From Psychroflexus gondwanensis ACAM 44 (lineage in GTDB: Bacteria > Bacteroidota > Bacteroidia > Flavobacteriales > Flavobacteriaceae): a DNA stretch of 64,000 bases. The notes under the pieces were generated by a model. It was given only the letters and a program-made list of their open reading frames with translations. It had not been told where the DNA came from and made no database searches. Location: contig NZ_APLF01000003.1 of NCBI RefSeq assembly GCF_000355905.1, positions 186,001 to 250,000 of the forward strand, given 5' to 3'. Numbering within the stretch: the stretch's first letter is position 1; each line of letters starts with the position of its first letter. Shown here piece by piece: positions 1 through 9,588 of this stretch. A program made the position numbers and the translations under genes.

Positions 1-195
1 GTACCAGTTGTTCCGCCAGGAGCATTGCTGGGTAGCTACGTTTGGAAGGGATAAGCGCTGAAAGCATATAAGCGCGAAACCCACCACAAGATGAGATTTC
101 TTTAAAGGATCCCCAAAGACGATGGGGTTGATAGGTCACAGGTGTAAAGGCAGTAATGTCATAGCCAAGTGATACTAATTATCCGAAGAGCTTAT
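1..195 (+). rRNA. 23S ribosomal RNA, 3' end (partial)
   Basis: The first ~195 bases match the 3' end of bacterial 23S rRNA, including the conserved stretches around GTACCAGTTG, GGTAGCTACG and GAAACCCACCACAAGATGAG. The gene begins upstream of the window. The exact 3' end is estimated from where conservation usually stops in Bacteroidota (near CCGAAGAGCTTATCTA). No tRNA is visible between it and the 5S gene. Confidence 0.93.
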
Positions 196-341
196 CTATG
201 AGACGATTATTACTTTATTATTACCCTTGACTTTACGTCTTGTTATATATCTTTAACTATGTCACGATATTAGAATTCCCGCAACAGCTGGAACTTTACT
301 TATAAAGATAATTGAGAACTACTCAATTACCTTTAATAGCT

Positions 342-449
<108 letters not shown>

Positions 450-456
450 TTATACT

Positions 457-494
457 AAACCCTTCTTTACTTAACGTAATGAAGGGTTTTTTTT
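457..494 (+). terminator. Rho-independent terminator of the rRNA operon
   Basis: Perfect stem AAACCCTTC (457-465) / GAAGGGTTT (481-489) with a 15-nt loop, running into an uninterrupted T tract (487-494) a few bases after the 5S gene. Confidence 0.88.
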
Positions 495-513
495 GTTTGT
501 ATATGTTTGAAAC

Positions 514-556
514 AAAAAAATAACCCCTAAGCAAATTTAATTGCTTGGGGGTTATT
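514..556 (-). terminator. Terminator for the leftward M3 peptidase gene
   Basis: Hairpin AATAACCCCTAAGCAA / TTGCTTGGGGGTTATT with a 6-nt loop. Read on the minus strand it is followed by a T-rich run and sits about 30 nt after the stop codon of the M3 peptidase. It separates that gene from the converging rRNA operon. Confidence 0.8.
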
Positions 557-584
557 TATTACTCTCTATAATAATTTATCGTCT

Positions 585-2615
585 CTAACTTTTAATGAGC
601 CCTGCTCTTTTTAATAAGGCATCAGGATTTGGTTTTTTACCTCTGAATTGTTTATACAATGCCATTGGTTCAATGGTTCCTCCGAGCTGAAGAATATTTT
701 CCTTGAATTTTTTTGCAACTTCATCATTAAATATTCCTTCTTCTTTAAAATACTCGAAAGCATCCGCATCCAATACTTCAGCCCATTTGTAGGAATAATA
801 GCCAGAGCTATAACCTCCTTGAAAAATATGCCCAAAGGCCGTACTCATACACGTACTTTCTATATCTGGTAATAACTCAATATTTTTAAAAGCCGAATTT
901 TCAGTGTTTTTTACACTTTCAATGGAATTAATACTGTCCAAAGCATGCCATGACAAATCTAATTTGCCAAAACTCACTTGTCTTGTCGTCTGTAATCCTT
1001 CCATGAAATTAGAGGATTCCTTTATTTTTTCAATATATTTTTTGGGAAGAATTTCATTAGTCTGGTAATGTCTCGCAAACAGTTTTAGAGCTTCACTCTC
1101 GTAACACCAATTTTCCATCAATTGACTAGGCAGCTCTACAAAATCCCAATAGACAGAAGCTCCAGATAATGAAGGGTAAGTAGTATTCGCGTTCATAGCA
1201 TGCAATGCATGTCCAAACTCATGAAAAAGGGTTGTCACTTCATTAAACGTTAGTAAAGAGGGTTTAGTTTTAGTGGGTTTTGTGAAATTACAGACAATAG
1301 AAACCTGAGGTCTTTCTTCCTTTTTATTAAACTTGTACTGATCTTTATAAGTTGTCATCCAAGCACCGTCTCTCTTTCCTGCTCTAGGGTGAAAATCGGC
1401 ATATAAGGTTGCTAAATATTTATTTTCTTCATTGTACACTTTATAAGTAATAACATCTTCGTGATAAGTATCTAAGTCATTTACTTGTTTAAAAGTGAGA
1501 TGGTATAATTTCGATGCCACTTTAAACATCCCTTCTATAACTCTATCTAATTTAAAATAAGGTTTAAGAATTTCTTCATCTAAATCAAACTTCTTTTGTT
1601 TGAGTTTCTCGGTATAATAGGCTTTATCCCATTTTCTAAGATCCTTAATACCATCAATTTCTAATGCAAAAGCTTTAAGCTCCTCCAATTCTTTTTCAGC
1701 GGAGGGCATTGCTTTATCTAGAATATTATCTAAAAAGGTTTGGACGGTATCCACCGTTTTAGCCATACGTTCTTGAAGTACAAAATCAGCATGAGATTTA
1801 TAACCGAGAAGGTTTGCTCTTTCTAGTCTTAGTTTAACTATTTTGAGAACGTTTTCTTCGTTATTATATTCATTATCCTTAAAACCTTTAGATCCAAATC
1901 CAAGAAGTAATTTTTTTCTAAGTTCCCTGTTTTCTGCAAATTTCATGACAGGAATAAATGTTGGAAAATCTAATGTAAAAATATAGCCTTCCTTTTGTTT
2001 TTCTTCGGCTAAGGCTTTTGCAGATTCTTTTATATCATCGGGAATTCCATTGAGCTCACTTTTGTCTTTAACCAGTAATTCAAAATTATTAGTTTCAGCT
2101 AAAACATTTTCACCAAAGCTTAATGAAGTCCTAGATAACTCCATATCAATTTCTCTTAGGCGTTTCTGATCATCTGTATTCAGATTTGCTCCATTTCTGG
2201 TGAAATTTTTATAGATCTTTTCAAGAAGCATACTTTGTTCTTGAGTATAATTTTGGCTAGACTTATCTTTAAAGACTGATTTTATTTTTTTGAACAGGTC
2301 CGCATTCAATAATAGATCATTACTGAATTCACTTAGAAGAGGAGAAATCTCTTGAGCAAGTTTTTGTAGCTCCGTATTTGTTTCAGCAGAATTTAAATTA
2401 AAAAAAATACTGGAAATCCTACCTAGCTTTTGACCTGAAAACTCCAAGGCTTCAATCGTATTTGAAAAAGTTGGTGTTTCCGTATTGTCAACTATAGTAT
2501 TTATTTCAGTTCTAGCTTCTTTTAAACTCTCTTCGAAAGCAGGTTTGAAATGTGAGTTTTCTATTTTAGAAAATGGGGGGTAGTCGAATGTTTGTAATAA
2601 AGGATTTTGATCCAT
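585..2615 (-). CDS. M3 family metallopeptidase (peptidyl-dipeptidase Dcp / oligopeptidase A type)
   Basis: Predicted cytosolic zinc oligopeptidase of 676 aa, the usual length for the M3A family, which cleaves short peptides during peptide recycling. The zinc signature HEFGH is visible at residues 465-469, inside FHEFGHALHAM. The third ligand is expected about 25-30 residues on, around the WDFVELPSQ segment. The N-terminus (MDQNPLLQTF) has no signal peptide, which favours a cytoplasmic enzyme. It is the last gene of a leftward run and is followed by a clear terminator. Dcp (dipeptides from C-termini) and PrlC/OpdA (endopeptidase) cannot be separated by eye, so no symbol is given. Confidence 0.93.
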   Translation of the reverse strand: MDQNPLLQTFDYPPFSKIENSHFKPAFEESLKEARTEINTIVDNTETPTFSNTIEALEFSGQKLGRISSIFFNLNSAETNTELQKLAQEISPLLSEFSNDLLLNADLFKKIKSVFKDKSSQNYTQEQSMLLEKIYKNFTRNGANLNTDDQKRLREIDMELSRTSLSFGENVLAETNNFELLVKDKSELNGIPDDIKESAKALAEEKQKEGYIFTLDFPTFIPVMKFAENRELRKKLLLGFGSKGFKDNEYNNEENVLKIVKLRLERANLLGYKSHADFVLQERMAKTVDTVQTFLDNILDKAMPSAEKELEELKAFALEIDGIKDLRKWDKAYYTEKLKQKKFDLDEEILKPYFKLDRVIEGMFKVASKLYHLTFKQVNDLDTYHEDVITYKVYNEENKYLATLYADFHPRAGKRDGAWMTTYKDQYKFNKKEERPQVSIVCNFTKPTKTKPSLLTFNEVTTLFHEFGHALHAMNANTTYPSLSGASVYWDFVELPSQLMENWCYESEALKLFARHYQTNEILPKKYIEKIKESSNFMEGLQTTRQVSFGKLDLSWHALDSINSIESVKNTENSAFKNIELLPDIESTCMSTAFGHIFQGGYSSGYYSYKWAEVLDADAFEYFKEEGIFNDEVAKKFKENILQLGGTIEPMALYKQFRGKKPNPDALLKRAGLIKS

Positions 2616-2636
2616 AAATACTTAATATTTTTCTAG

Positions 2637-3695
2637 TTAACTCTTTTCTTCTTTGTTGAAATACACTAGATAGTAGAACATCTGTCTATCCTCATCCCAA
2701 CCTTTTTCTATGAATTTTTGTGCGCTGTCACCATTAACAAAGTCCATTTTTATCTGAATATTCGTATCCAAATTGATGACACTTTTAATCTTCTTACGAG
2801 CTGCGGTTACTGCTGTATTGGATATAGGAAAGTCAGATAAATCTTCAACTTTATATTTTGGTGCTTTCTCAGTTTTATAATTTTGAAATTCAGGTTCTAA
2901 AGCTGGGTTTTCAAGAACGTCACTAAGAAAATTTTGTTCATTGAAATTATCATTGGAAGCAAAATGATTCATTGCCTTATTCATAAATAGAACCTCTTGT
3001 TGCTTATCTTCAGCCGGAAGAACCACATCCTTTGCAAAATTTTCACAGAACTTCAAGTATTTTTTAGTGTAGAAATTTTCATCTTCGAAAAAGTCGACCT
3101 GCAAGAATTGTTCTAACCAGTATTTTGTATCGTATTTGTTGGAATCGACAGATAGTATTTTATAACCATTGTCTTTTTCAGTATTAAAAATGATAGCGCC
3201 TTTATCGAGTTTGTTTAAATAAACTCCTTGTTGAAGAATAGCATCTAAATTATTTTGTTTCTCTTCAAATTGAAGAAAATCATGTTTTAATTCAGATTTA
3301 AAAATCCCAACGGCCGAGACTTTCTCATTGTCGATGAGCATGTTTTCGAAGTAAACAACATAGACTTCGCCGCCTTTGATGTGTTGATGCTTTGATTCTT
3401 CAAATAATAAACGGGTTATTTTCTTAGAGATGTCATGACTTTCCGAAGGATTATTAAAAATATCGGTGACTAACCCATTAAGTTGATGAAATTCTAAGTC
3501 TGTATCATGAATAAAGTGATAGTAATTTTCTTCTTTATCCCTAAAGGATTTTAAAAAGTATTCTTTAATGAGAGGTTTCAATTCGTCAGAAAGTTCGTGA
3601 GCTTCTTCAGAAATAAATAGGGATTCATTTCTACTCTTATTGCCCACTCGATGTATAGACATACTTTCAATTTGGGCACTAAATAAATTGATCAT
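2637..3695 (-). CDS. Nucleoid-associated protein, NdpA/YejK (NA37) family
   Basis: A 352-aa soluble acidic protein that resembles the NA37/YejK family throughout. It begins with an SAQIESMSIHRVGNK-type segment and has an internal GGEVYVVYFEN strand region and a FIEKGWDEDRQMFYYL segment near the end. Family members bind the nucleoid; the precise role is poorly defined. In Bacteroidota the family is often a single core gene. It lies 21 nt upstream of the M3 peptidase gene and 44 nt downstream of the PRiA4_ORF3-like gene, so co-transcription is likely. No catalytic motif is seen. Confidence 0.85.
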   Translation of the reverse strand: MINLFSAQIESMSIHRVGNKSRNESLFISEEAHELSDELKPLIKEYFLKSFRDKEENYYHFIHDTDLEFHQLNGLVTDIFNNPSESHDISKKITRLLFEESKHQHIKGGEVYVVYFENMLIDNEKVSAVGIFKSELKHDFLQFEEKQNNLDAILQQGVYLNKLDKGAIIFNTEKDNGYKILSVDSNKYDTKYWLEQFLQVDFFEDENFYTKKYLKFCENFAKDVVLPAEDKQQEVLFMNKAMNHFASNDNFNEQNFLSDVLENPALEPEFQNYKTEKAPKYKVEDLSDFPISNTAVTAARKKIKSVINLDTNIQIKMDFVNGDSAQKFIEKGWDEDRQMFYYLVYFNKEEKS

Positions 3696-3739
3696 AAATT
3701 ATGTTGATTTTCTTTTGGTATTCTAGTTAAAAATAGTCT

Positions 3740-4252
3740 TTAATTCCAATTTTCATCAAAATCAAAATCATCAAGATTTTCAAATTCGATATCGTCGTTT
3801 TTTTCCTCCTCGTATTCATCCAATTTCTCAGCTTCAAACTGTTTGTCTGGGGGAGAATCTGGGAGTTGTCCTTGAGCAAACATTAAATTGGGATAATCCT
3901 GACCGTCCATAGGCTCTTCTATATCTGCTAGTTCTACATAAAAGGTCCACAAGCTAAAAAAGTCGTAGACGTAAATCATCTTTGTATTTTCTCTAGAAAA
4001 GACAGAATCTAGGCTGGTCTCATTCATCATTTTGATGTCGTTTTGACCATCACTCATGTCAAAAAGCAAATATTCTTCTCCTTGATTCCAGTCTTCATCG
4101 CTTTTGTAAAACGAAGACATTTCTGTACCGTCAAATCCAAAAGCTTGTGAGATAGAATTATGTAAATCTTCAAGGGTCGAATCATCTCTTATTTCAATGT
4201 CCCTAATTACGTCGTCTAAGGTATCTAATACGACTCTGTATTTATAAATCAT
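3740..4252 (-). CDS. PRiA4_ORF3-like (IS1096 TnpR-type) domain protein
   Basis: A 170-aa protein that starts MIYKYRVVLDTLDDVIRDIEI and continues with STLEDLHNSISQAFGFDG, the typical opening of PRiA4_ORF3 (PF07929) proteins. The C-terminal ~40 residues are very acidic (E/D-rich). The family is named after plasmid and IS passenger proteins, but no transposase or repeats are nearby, and chromosomal members are common in flavobacteria. The molecular function is unknown. It starts 5 nt after the heme A synthase gene in the same leftward run. Confidence 0.8.
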   Translation of the reverse strand: MIYKYRVVLDTLDDVIRDIEIRDDSTLEDLHNSISQAFGFDGTEMSSFYKSDEDWNQGEEYLLFDMSDGQNDIKMMNETSLDSVFSRENTKMIYVYDFFSLWTFYVELADIEEPMDGQDYPNLMFAQGQLPDSPPDKQFEAEKLDEYEEEKNDDIEFENLDDFDFDENWN

Positions 4253-4257
4253 AGGAT

Positions 4258-5286
4258 CTAATTTTTAGAATTTGATATTAATTTGGCCTCGAAACTTTGC
4301 ATTAAAATATAAAACTGAACACCAAACAACAAACAAGCAATAACCAAATGCAAAGGTTGTGATAAAAAGGGAAAATCTAGATAATACATCGCAATTCCTG
4401 TTATTATTTCTAAACCTATAAAAACCATCATCCAGTTGGTAAGTTTGAAACCTAATTTCTTTGTTTTATTTAACCACCAAATACCTGCATTCACAAGAAA
4501 TAGTAGAACTGAAAACGAACGATGCGCATAAAAGACTAAGTCTGGATTCTCTAGCCATTTTGTTTTAGCATCATAGCCCAACAGATCGATTTGATCATCC
4601 ACAAATTGCCTGACTTGAGTTCCCATTGCTATTTGAATTAAGCTAAGTATGGTGGCAAAAATCAACAAATTCCTGAATGTGAAGGTGCTTAATTTTGAGC
4701 TATTTTCTTTCGAAGAAAGTTTTAATATATAAATAAGTAAGGCTACAATTAAGAGAGCTACAAGCATATGAATGGTAATTCTCACCGGTGACAGCACTGA
4801 ATAGACCACAGTGGCTCCAAGCCAAGCCTGAAACAATAACAATATTAAGCAGGCTATAGAAAGCAGTGTCAATTTTTTATTTCTTTTCCAAAGCCAAAAT
4901 GAACTTATCGTCATTATTAATATGGCTAAACCTGCGACAGCACCAAGTAATCTATTGATGTATTCTATCCACGTATGGGCAGCATTAAACTCTGCATAAC
5001 CATGTTTTTCATAAGTTTCCCAATGTAAATTTTCAAAGGCTTTAGAAGATGTAAAGGCTTCTTTAGAAATTTTTAAAGACTTATCAACTATGATGACTTG
5101 CCCTTTAAAGTAATCATGATTTGGTGCCCACTCTAATTGACTTTCTTCGGTAGGTGGAATATAATACCCAAAACATTTAGGCCAGTCTGGGCATCCCATA
5201 CCGCTCCCCGTCATTCTTACAACCGCACCCGCAACAATAACGAGATAGACAATAATAATAGAGGCTTTTATTGATTTTCTAAACAC
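4258..5286 (-). CDS. ctaA: Heme A synthase, COX15/CtaA family
   Basis: A 342-aa polytopic membrane protein that converts heme O to heme A for aa3-type cytochrome oxidase. Family hallmarks are visible: GSGMGCPDWPKCFG near the N-terminus, AHTWIEYINRLLGA after the first loop, and histidines in predicted heme-contacting helices (IHMLVALL, YAHRSFSVLLF and QPLHLVIA). About eight hydrophobic helices can be counted. The paired Cys of Bacillus CtaA is not obvious, which fits the COX15-like branch. No protoheme farnesyltransferase (ctaB) gene lies next to it here. Confidence 0.92.
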   Translation of the reverse strand: MFRKSIKASIIIVYLVIVAGAVVRMTGSGMGCPDWPKCFGYYIPPTEESQLEWAPNHDYFKGQVIIVDKSLKISKEAFTSSKAFENLHWETYEKHGYAEFNAAHTWIEYINRLLGAVAGLAILIMTISSFWLWKRNKKLTLLSIACLILLLFQAWLGATVVYSVLSPVRITIHMLVALLIVALLIYILKLSSKENSSKLSTFTFRNLLIFATILSLIQIAMGTQVRQFVDDQIDLLGYDAKTKWLENPDLVFYAHRSFSVLLFLVNAGIWWLNKTKKLGFKLTNWMMVFIGLEIITGIAMYYLDFPFLSQPLHLVIACLLFGVQFYILMQSFEAKLISNSKN

Positions 5287-5378
5287 AATTTAAATTTTCA
5301 CAAAGATAAATCTTATCCACAAGATGCACTATGAATTATGGGTTTTAGCTTATATTTTGGCATGTTTTTCAGAAAATC

Positions 5379-6803
5379 TTAGGCCTGTTTAAAGCCACGC
5401 GCTTCGCCCTCTTTCAACATGTATTGAAAAGCAGCTTCATAGTCGTTTGGAATATCGCCATCCAAAATGGCTTCTTTTATTTTAGCTTTAATTTCTCCAA
5501 CTTCCCGACAAGGTTCTATCTGAAAAGTTTCCATGATTTCTTTTCCTGAAACAGGGGGTTGAAAATTACGTACTTTATCACGTTCTTCAACTTCTTGTAT
5601 CCTATTTCTAACGACCTTAAAGTTATTGTGATATTTTTTATAGCGATTTGGATTTTTGGTAGTGATATCCGCTTCACATAGCATCATCAAATCGTCTAGA
5701 TGATCTCCTGCGTCAAAGATAAGCCGTCTTACAGCAGAGTCTGTCACATCATCATCTACTATAGCAATTGGCCTCGAACTTAGTAAAACTAGTTTCTGGA
5801 CTAATTTCATTTTATCGTTAAGAGGAAGTTTAAGTCTTTTAAAGAGCTGATAAACCATTTTCGATCCTTTGAATTCATGCCCGTGAAATGTCCAGCCTAT
5901 TTTCTTATGAAATCGCTTAGTTGGTGCTTTTCCAATATCATGTAGAAGTGCAGCCCATCTTAACCATACATCCTTGGTTTCGAGTGAAATATTATCAACA
6001 ACCTCTAGGGTATGCCAGAAGTTATCTTTATGTTTTTGACCATCGATTTCATCAATACCCTCTAAGTGAGTCAGTTCAGGAAGAATGCGTTGAAGTAATT
6101 CTGTATCGTGAAGTAGTTTAAAACCTACTGAAGGTTTTTCTGACTCCAGTATTTTGTTAAGTTCTGTGACAATGCGCTCTTTACTTACAATATCAATCCT
6201 TTCTGCATGATCTTTAATAGCCTGAATGGATTTTTGATCAATTTTAAAATGAAGTTGACTAGCGAAGCGAATTGCTCTTATCATCCGTAGCGGATCGTCA
6301 GAAAAAGTAACTTCTGGATCTAAAGGGGTTTTGATAAGTTGAGTCTTCAAATCTTCCAAGCCTTTAAAAGGGTCTAGAAGTTTCCCAAAATCTTTCTTAT
6401 TGAGTTGAAGAGCTAGCGCATTGATCGTGAAATCTCTTCGATTTTGGTCATCTGCCAAAGTACCTTGTTCAACTTCAGGATTTCTGCTATTTTCAGTATA
6501 AGATTCTTTTCTAGCACCCACAAATTCTACTTCAAGGTCAAAGATCTTAAGCATGGCAGTACCGTAGGTTTTAAAGACTTTAACGGGAGGTTTTCCAGGT
6601 AATTTTTCCGATACCTTTTTAGCTAATTCTATGCCGCTGCCTACAGCGACAACATCTATATCTTCAGCTTTGCCTCTTTTTAAAAAGAAGTCTCTCACAA
6701 AGCCACCTATCACATAGGCTTCGACATTGATGTCGTCTGCCGCTTCTGAAAGAACATTAAATATTTTATGTTTTAGGGCTTCTTGGTAATAAGAATCGGG
6801 CAT
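5379..6803 (-). CDS. cca: CCA-adding tRNA nucleotidyltransferase with HD domain
   Basis: A 474-aa class II polymerase-beta-like nucleotidyltransferase that adds or repairs the CCA end of tRNAs. The N-terminal head shows YVIGGFVRDFFL and EDIDVVAVG, the G-x-R and catalytic DxD region, followed by RRDFTINALAL and the head/neck segment DPLRMIRAIRFASQL. A C-terminal HD phosphohydrolase domain carries RWAALLHDIGKAPTK and a downstream HGHEFKG. It begins 1 nt after the threonylcarbamoyl-AMP synthase stop codon, giving a tRNA-maturation pair in one transcript. Poly(A) polymerase is the family alternative, but in Bacteroidota this architecture is assigned to CCA addition. Confidence 0.9.
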   Translation of the reverse strand: MPDSYYQEALKHKIFNVLSEAADDINVEAYVIGGFVRDFFLKRGKAEDIDVVAVGSGIELAKKVSEKLPGKPPVKVFKTYGTAMLKIFDLEVEFVGARKESYTENSRNPEVEQGTLADDQNRRDFTINALALQLNKKDFGKLLDPFKGLEDLKTQLIKTPLDPEVTFSDDPLRMIRAIRFASQLHFKIDQKSIQAIKDHAERIDIVSKERIVTELNKILESEKPSVGFKLLHDTELLQRILPELTHLEGIDEIDGQKHKDNFWHTLEVVDNISLETKDVWLRWAALLHDIGKAPTKRFHKKIGWTFHGHEFKGSKMVYQLFKRLKLPLNDKMKLVQKLVLLSSRPIAIVDDDVTDSAVRRLIFDAGDHLDDLMMLCEADITTKNPNRYKKYHNNFKVVRNRIQEVEERDKVRNFQPPVSGKEIMETFQIEPCREVGEIKAKIKEAILDGDIPNDYEAAFQYMLKEGEARGFKQA

Positions 6804-6804
6804 A

Positions 6805-7365
6805 TTATTTACGAATCACTTCCACTTTACCATCAAGGTCTAATTTGATGACAGTTGAAGGTTTTTTATTTTTAGTTGACTGGTACAAATTTACGACATA
6901 GTCCACGCCTTTTAAAATTTCTGGCGAAATTTCAAAAAAGTTCCCAGGAGTCGGTTGCCCACTCACGTTGGCTGATGTTGAAACAATAGGCCGTTTGTAT
7001 TTGCGAATCAATTCTTTAGCAAAAATATCATCCACTACTCTTATGCCTAAAGTATCGTCTTCTGCAATAAGATTTGTGGCTATACGTATAGGGTTTTGAT
7101 AAATAATAGTTGTGGGCTTATCTGCATATTTTAAAATGTCATAAGCGACTTCTGGAATATCCTCAACGTATTGGTTTAGCATTTTAAAGTCTGACACTAA
7201 ACAAATTAAGGATTTATCGTTAGGTCGATTTTTTAGAGCATAAATTTTATCGATGGCCTCTGCATTTGAAGCGTCACAGCCTATTCCCCAAACGGTATCT
7301 GTAGGATAGAGAATAAGTCCTCCGCGTTTTAGGACTTGTATAGTCTCTTGTATTTCTTCTTTCAT
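6805..7365 (-). CDS. L-threonylcarbamoyladenylate synthase (Sua5/YciO/YrdC)
   Basis: A 186-aa enzyme that makes threonylcarbamoyl-AMP from Thr, bicarbonate and ATP for the tRNA t6A37 modification. The YrdC-domain hallmarks are GGLILYPTDTVWGIGCDA near residues 15-32, the NRPNDKSLICLV loop, and the SANVSGQPTPGNF segment near the C-terminal third. Its length fits the short single-domain TsaC type without the Sua5 C-terminal extension. It is the first gene of the leftward run that continues directly into cca. A 240-nt intergenic space upstream must hold its promoter. Confidence 0.92.
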   Translation of the reverse strand: MKEEIQETIQVLKRGGLILYPTDTVWGIGCDASNAEAIDKIYALKNRPNDKSLICLVSDFKMLNQYVEDIPEVAYDILKYADKPTTIIYQNPIRIATNLIAEDDTLGIRVVDDIFAKELIRKYKRPIVSTSANVSGQPTPGNFFEISPEILKGVDYVVNLYQSTKNKKPSTVIKLDLDGKVEVIRK

Positions 7366-7606
7366 ATATTCAAAAATAATTTATAACTAGAAGTCGCATG
7401 GACTTAAATTTTCAAAACTTGATATTCGAAGCTTAAAAAATGGTTGATTAATTGCAAATTTAAGTTATTTTGATGTTTTTGATTTCCTATTTAAACTAAA
7501 ACAACCTTTAAATTTTTTCAGAAATTTACACCTATTTTTCAGATTGCTAAGTTCCTGAAATCAACTCGACCGATTGTACTTAATACTTTAAAAATTCAGA
7601 AATTGT

Positions 7607-8542
7607 TCAATCATTATTTTTAAATATTTCATAGCCATCGGTATCTAACTTTTCTATTGGCACCAAAAATACATTGTCGATTTTGGAACATTCATTTAAT
7701 GAGGTGATTGGCTCCCATTTTAAGTCAATTGGCCTAAAAATAATATAATCTTTAGGAATCAATTTTAAAAATGTCGAGTCCAGTTCAACATCTCTAGCTT
7801 GATAGTAATGCTTATTAACCTCCATCAAAATGGCTGGCCGATGTTTTTCAATAGTTGTTTTGCCACCTTTTAAACAAAAGTCTTCGTGACCTTCAATATC
7901 CATTTTTATAATATCAATCTTGCCTAAATCATCAAAATATTTATTCCAGACCTCATCTAGTATTTCAAGTTTTATAGGAGAAAGTTTAAATCCTTTATCC
8001 ATTTTTTCACTTGTCTTTATAGCTGCGTTTCCTGTATGAGAGCCATGTTTAAAATCTTCTCTTAAAGTTATTTCTGTTTCCGTCGATTTGTCGGATAACC
8101 CATAGGAGTTCAATAAACAGTAATTTTCTAGTGAGTTGAGTTTTAAATTTTTACTTAATGTTTTATAATTTCCTTCAAAAGGCTCAAAAGAAATTACTTT
8201 TCCATTAGAACCTTCTTCTTTTATATAATTTGCAATCGCGATGCTATAAAAGCCAATGTTTGCACCAATGTCTAAAAAACAAGAACCGACTTTGAAAAGT
8301 GATTTTATTGTAGATATAAAAAACGAATCATATTCACCTGTATAAAACGATACCCTCTCGGTTCTTGTTCTTAGGTCAACATGCATTTTAGTTCCATCTT
8401 TCATTTCCGAAATTACATTTGCATCTTGTCCTAAAGTTAAAACTATCTTATTCAGATGCTTATACAATTGATTTAATTTGCGATGTTCCGGTAATTTTCT
8501 TGTAAGATTTGAGATTTTATCTAGAAACTTAGAATTATTCAT
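7607..8542 (-). CDS. FkbM family SAM-dependent methyltransferase
   Basis: A 311-aa protein with a Rossmann-fold methyltransferase core. The SAM-binding motif I is GSCFLDIGANIGFYSIAIANY, an acidic motif II is GKVISFEPFEGN, and a later strand reads KIDIIKMDIEGHEDFCLKGG. The last is the FkbM (PF05050) signature. Members usually O-methylate sugars or lipids of surface glycans, and the glycosyltransferases immediately beyond support that here. The acceptor is unknown. It lies 131 nt downstream of the GT2 gene on the same strand. Confidence 0.87.
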   Translation of the reverse strand: MNNSKFLDKISNLTRKLPEHRKLNQLYKHLNKIVLTLGQDANVISEMKDGTKMHVDLRTRTERVSFYTGEYDSFFISTIKSLFKVGSCFLDIGANIGFYSIAIANYIKEEGSNGKVISFEPFEGNYKTLSKNLKLNSLENYCLLNSYGLSDKSTETEITLREDFKHGSHTGNAAIKTSEKMDKGFKLSPIKLEILDEVWNKYFDDLGKIDIIKMDIEGHEDFCLKGGKTTIEKHRPAILMEVNKHYYQARDVELDSTFLKLIPKDYIIFRPIDLKWEPITSLNECSKIDNVFLVPIEKLDTDGYEIFKNND

Positions 8543-8673
8543 ATTTTATTTTTATTCATTTCAAAATGAATGAGTTATAGATATTTTAATTTAAAGTTGT
8601 GTGTATCAAAAACAACTGAATATTAAATAATATGCAAGTAACAGAAACCCTGTGATTTGCAGTCCCTCAATTC

Positions 8674-9471
8674 CTATAAAAATTGATTTATGCCAACTTC
8701 ACAGCGTTTAATTTGAGCTTTAGTGGTTTCTTCTTCAATAGCTAAGTTGATCTCTATATGTGATTTTGATTGTTCTTTGTGGTAAATGTGAAAGGCGATT
8801 CCTGCAAACTTGAGTCTCTTCCCCTTAATTCCAATATTGTGTAAGCGTTGAATCATCTCGGAGTCGTCAATTCCCCATCCAACCAAATTTTCATTAAAAC
8901 CATTTACCTTTATAAAATCGTCTCGCCAAAACGACATGTTACAGCCCCTCAGTTTTCGAGAGCGTTCTGTAATTGGCTTAAAAAATTGAGCTAAAAATGG
9001 TAAGTGAATCGTTCGGCCACGTTTTTTAATACCTTTTGAAAAATAGTTAAATTGCGTTTTCTTATTTGTGAAAATTTCAGTTAAGTAATTTTCTTGAATG
9101 TTAGCACGCGAACCATATAAATAGAAGCCTTTTTCTGCAAACTTTAAGTGATCTTTTACAAAGTGTTTGTGCATTATAATATCACCATCAATTTCAATAA
9201 TGTAGGGGTACTTTGCCTTTGCGATGGCTTTATTCATAATTCTTGGCTTCCTATTTCCTTTGTCCTCGTGTCTAATGTGAATAAGAGGAACAGAGAGTTT
9301 TTTTTGATAATTCTTGATTAGCAATGATGTCTCAGCATTGGAACCATCATCAGCTATTATCACTTCATCTGGTAACCAAGTTTGATACAAAAGACTTTTC
9401 AATAATAATTCTAGAGCCTCTGGCCAATTATAAGTGGGCGTTATAAGACTGCATTTAGGAAATGGCTTCAT
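8674..9471 (-). CDS. Glycosyltransferase family 2 (GT-A fold)
   Basis: A 265-aa cytoplasmic glycosyltransferase. It opens with the GT2 nucleotide-sugar fold (CSLITPTYNWPEALELLLKSL, EVIIADDGS) and has a DGDII metal-binding DxD-like motif (EIDGDIIMH). A C-terminal galactosyltransferase-like segment reads LRGCNMSFWRDDF...GWGIDDSEM, the E/D-rich catalytic ED motif typical of this subfamily. The sugar and acceptor cannot be told from sequence. Its neighbours (FkbM, Kdo-kinase-like, GT2, GT9) point to lipooligosaccharide core or surface polysaccharide assembly. Confidence 0.87.
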   Translation of the reverse strand: MKPFPKCSLITPTYNWPEALELLLKSLLYQTWLPDEVIIADDGSNAETSLLIKNYQKKLSVPLIHIRHEDKGNRKPRIMNKAIAKAKYPYIIEIDGDIIMHKHFVKDHLKFAEKGFYLYGSRANIQENYLTEIFTNKKTQFNYFSKGIKKRGRTIHLPFLAQFFKPITERSRKLRGCNMSFWRDDFIKVNGFNENLVGWGIDDSEMIQRLHNIGIKGKRLKFAGIAFHIYHKEQSKSHIEINLAIEEETTKAQIKRCEVGINQFL

Positions 9472-9563
9472 GAATATTAAAATCGTATCCTACAAATGTA
9501 GTTAAGTTTTGTATCTGTTAAAATAAATTGCTTTAGAAATCTGCATAAGAACCTCTATAGTTT

Positions 9564-9571
9564 TAAATTTG
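9564..9571 (+). promoter_or_regulatory. Candidate -7 promoter box TAAATTTG
   Basis: TAAATTTG matches the Bacteroidota -7 consensus TAnnTTTG and sits 17 nt before the start of the Kdo-kinase-like gene. No TTG element at the usual 17-23 nt spacing was found upstream, so this is only a candidate. Confidence 0.4.
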
Positions 9572-9588
9572 AAAATTAAATAGTATTC

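Noticed and set aside
200-340. tRNA gene in the 23S-5S spacer
   Set aside because: No cloverleaf, TPsiC-like GTTCGANNC or CCA end is visible in the 150-nt spacer.
3740-4252. Mobile-element passenger gene because of the PRiA4_ORF3/TnpR family name
   Set aside because: There is no transposase, inverted repeat or composition change nearby. The gene is tightly packed in a core-gene operon.
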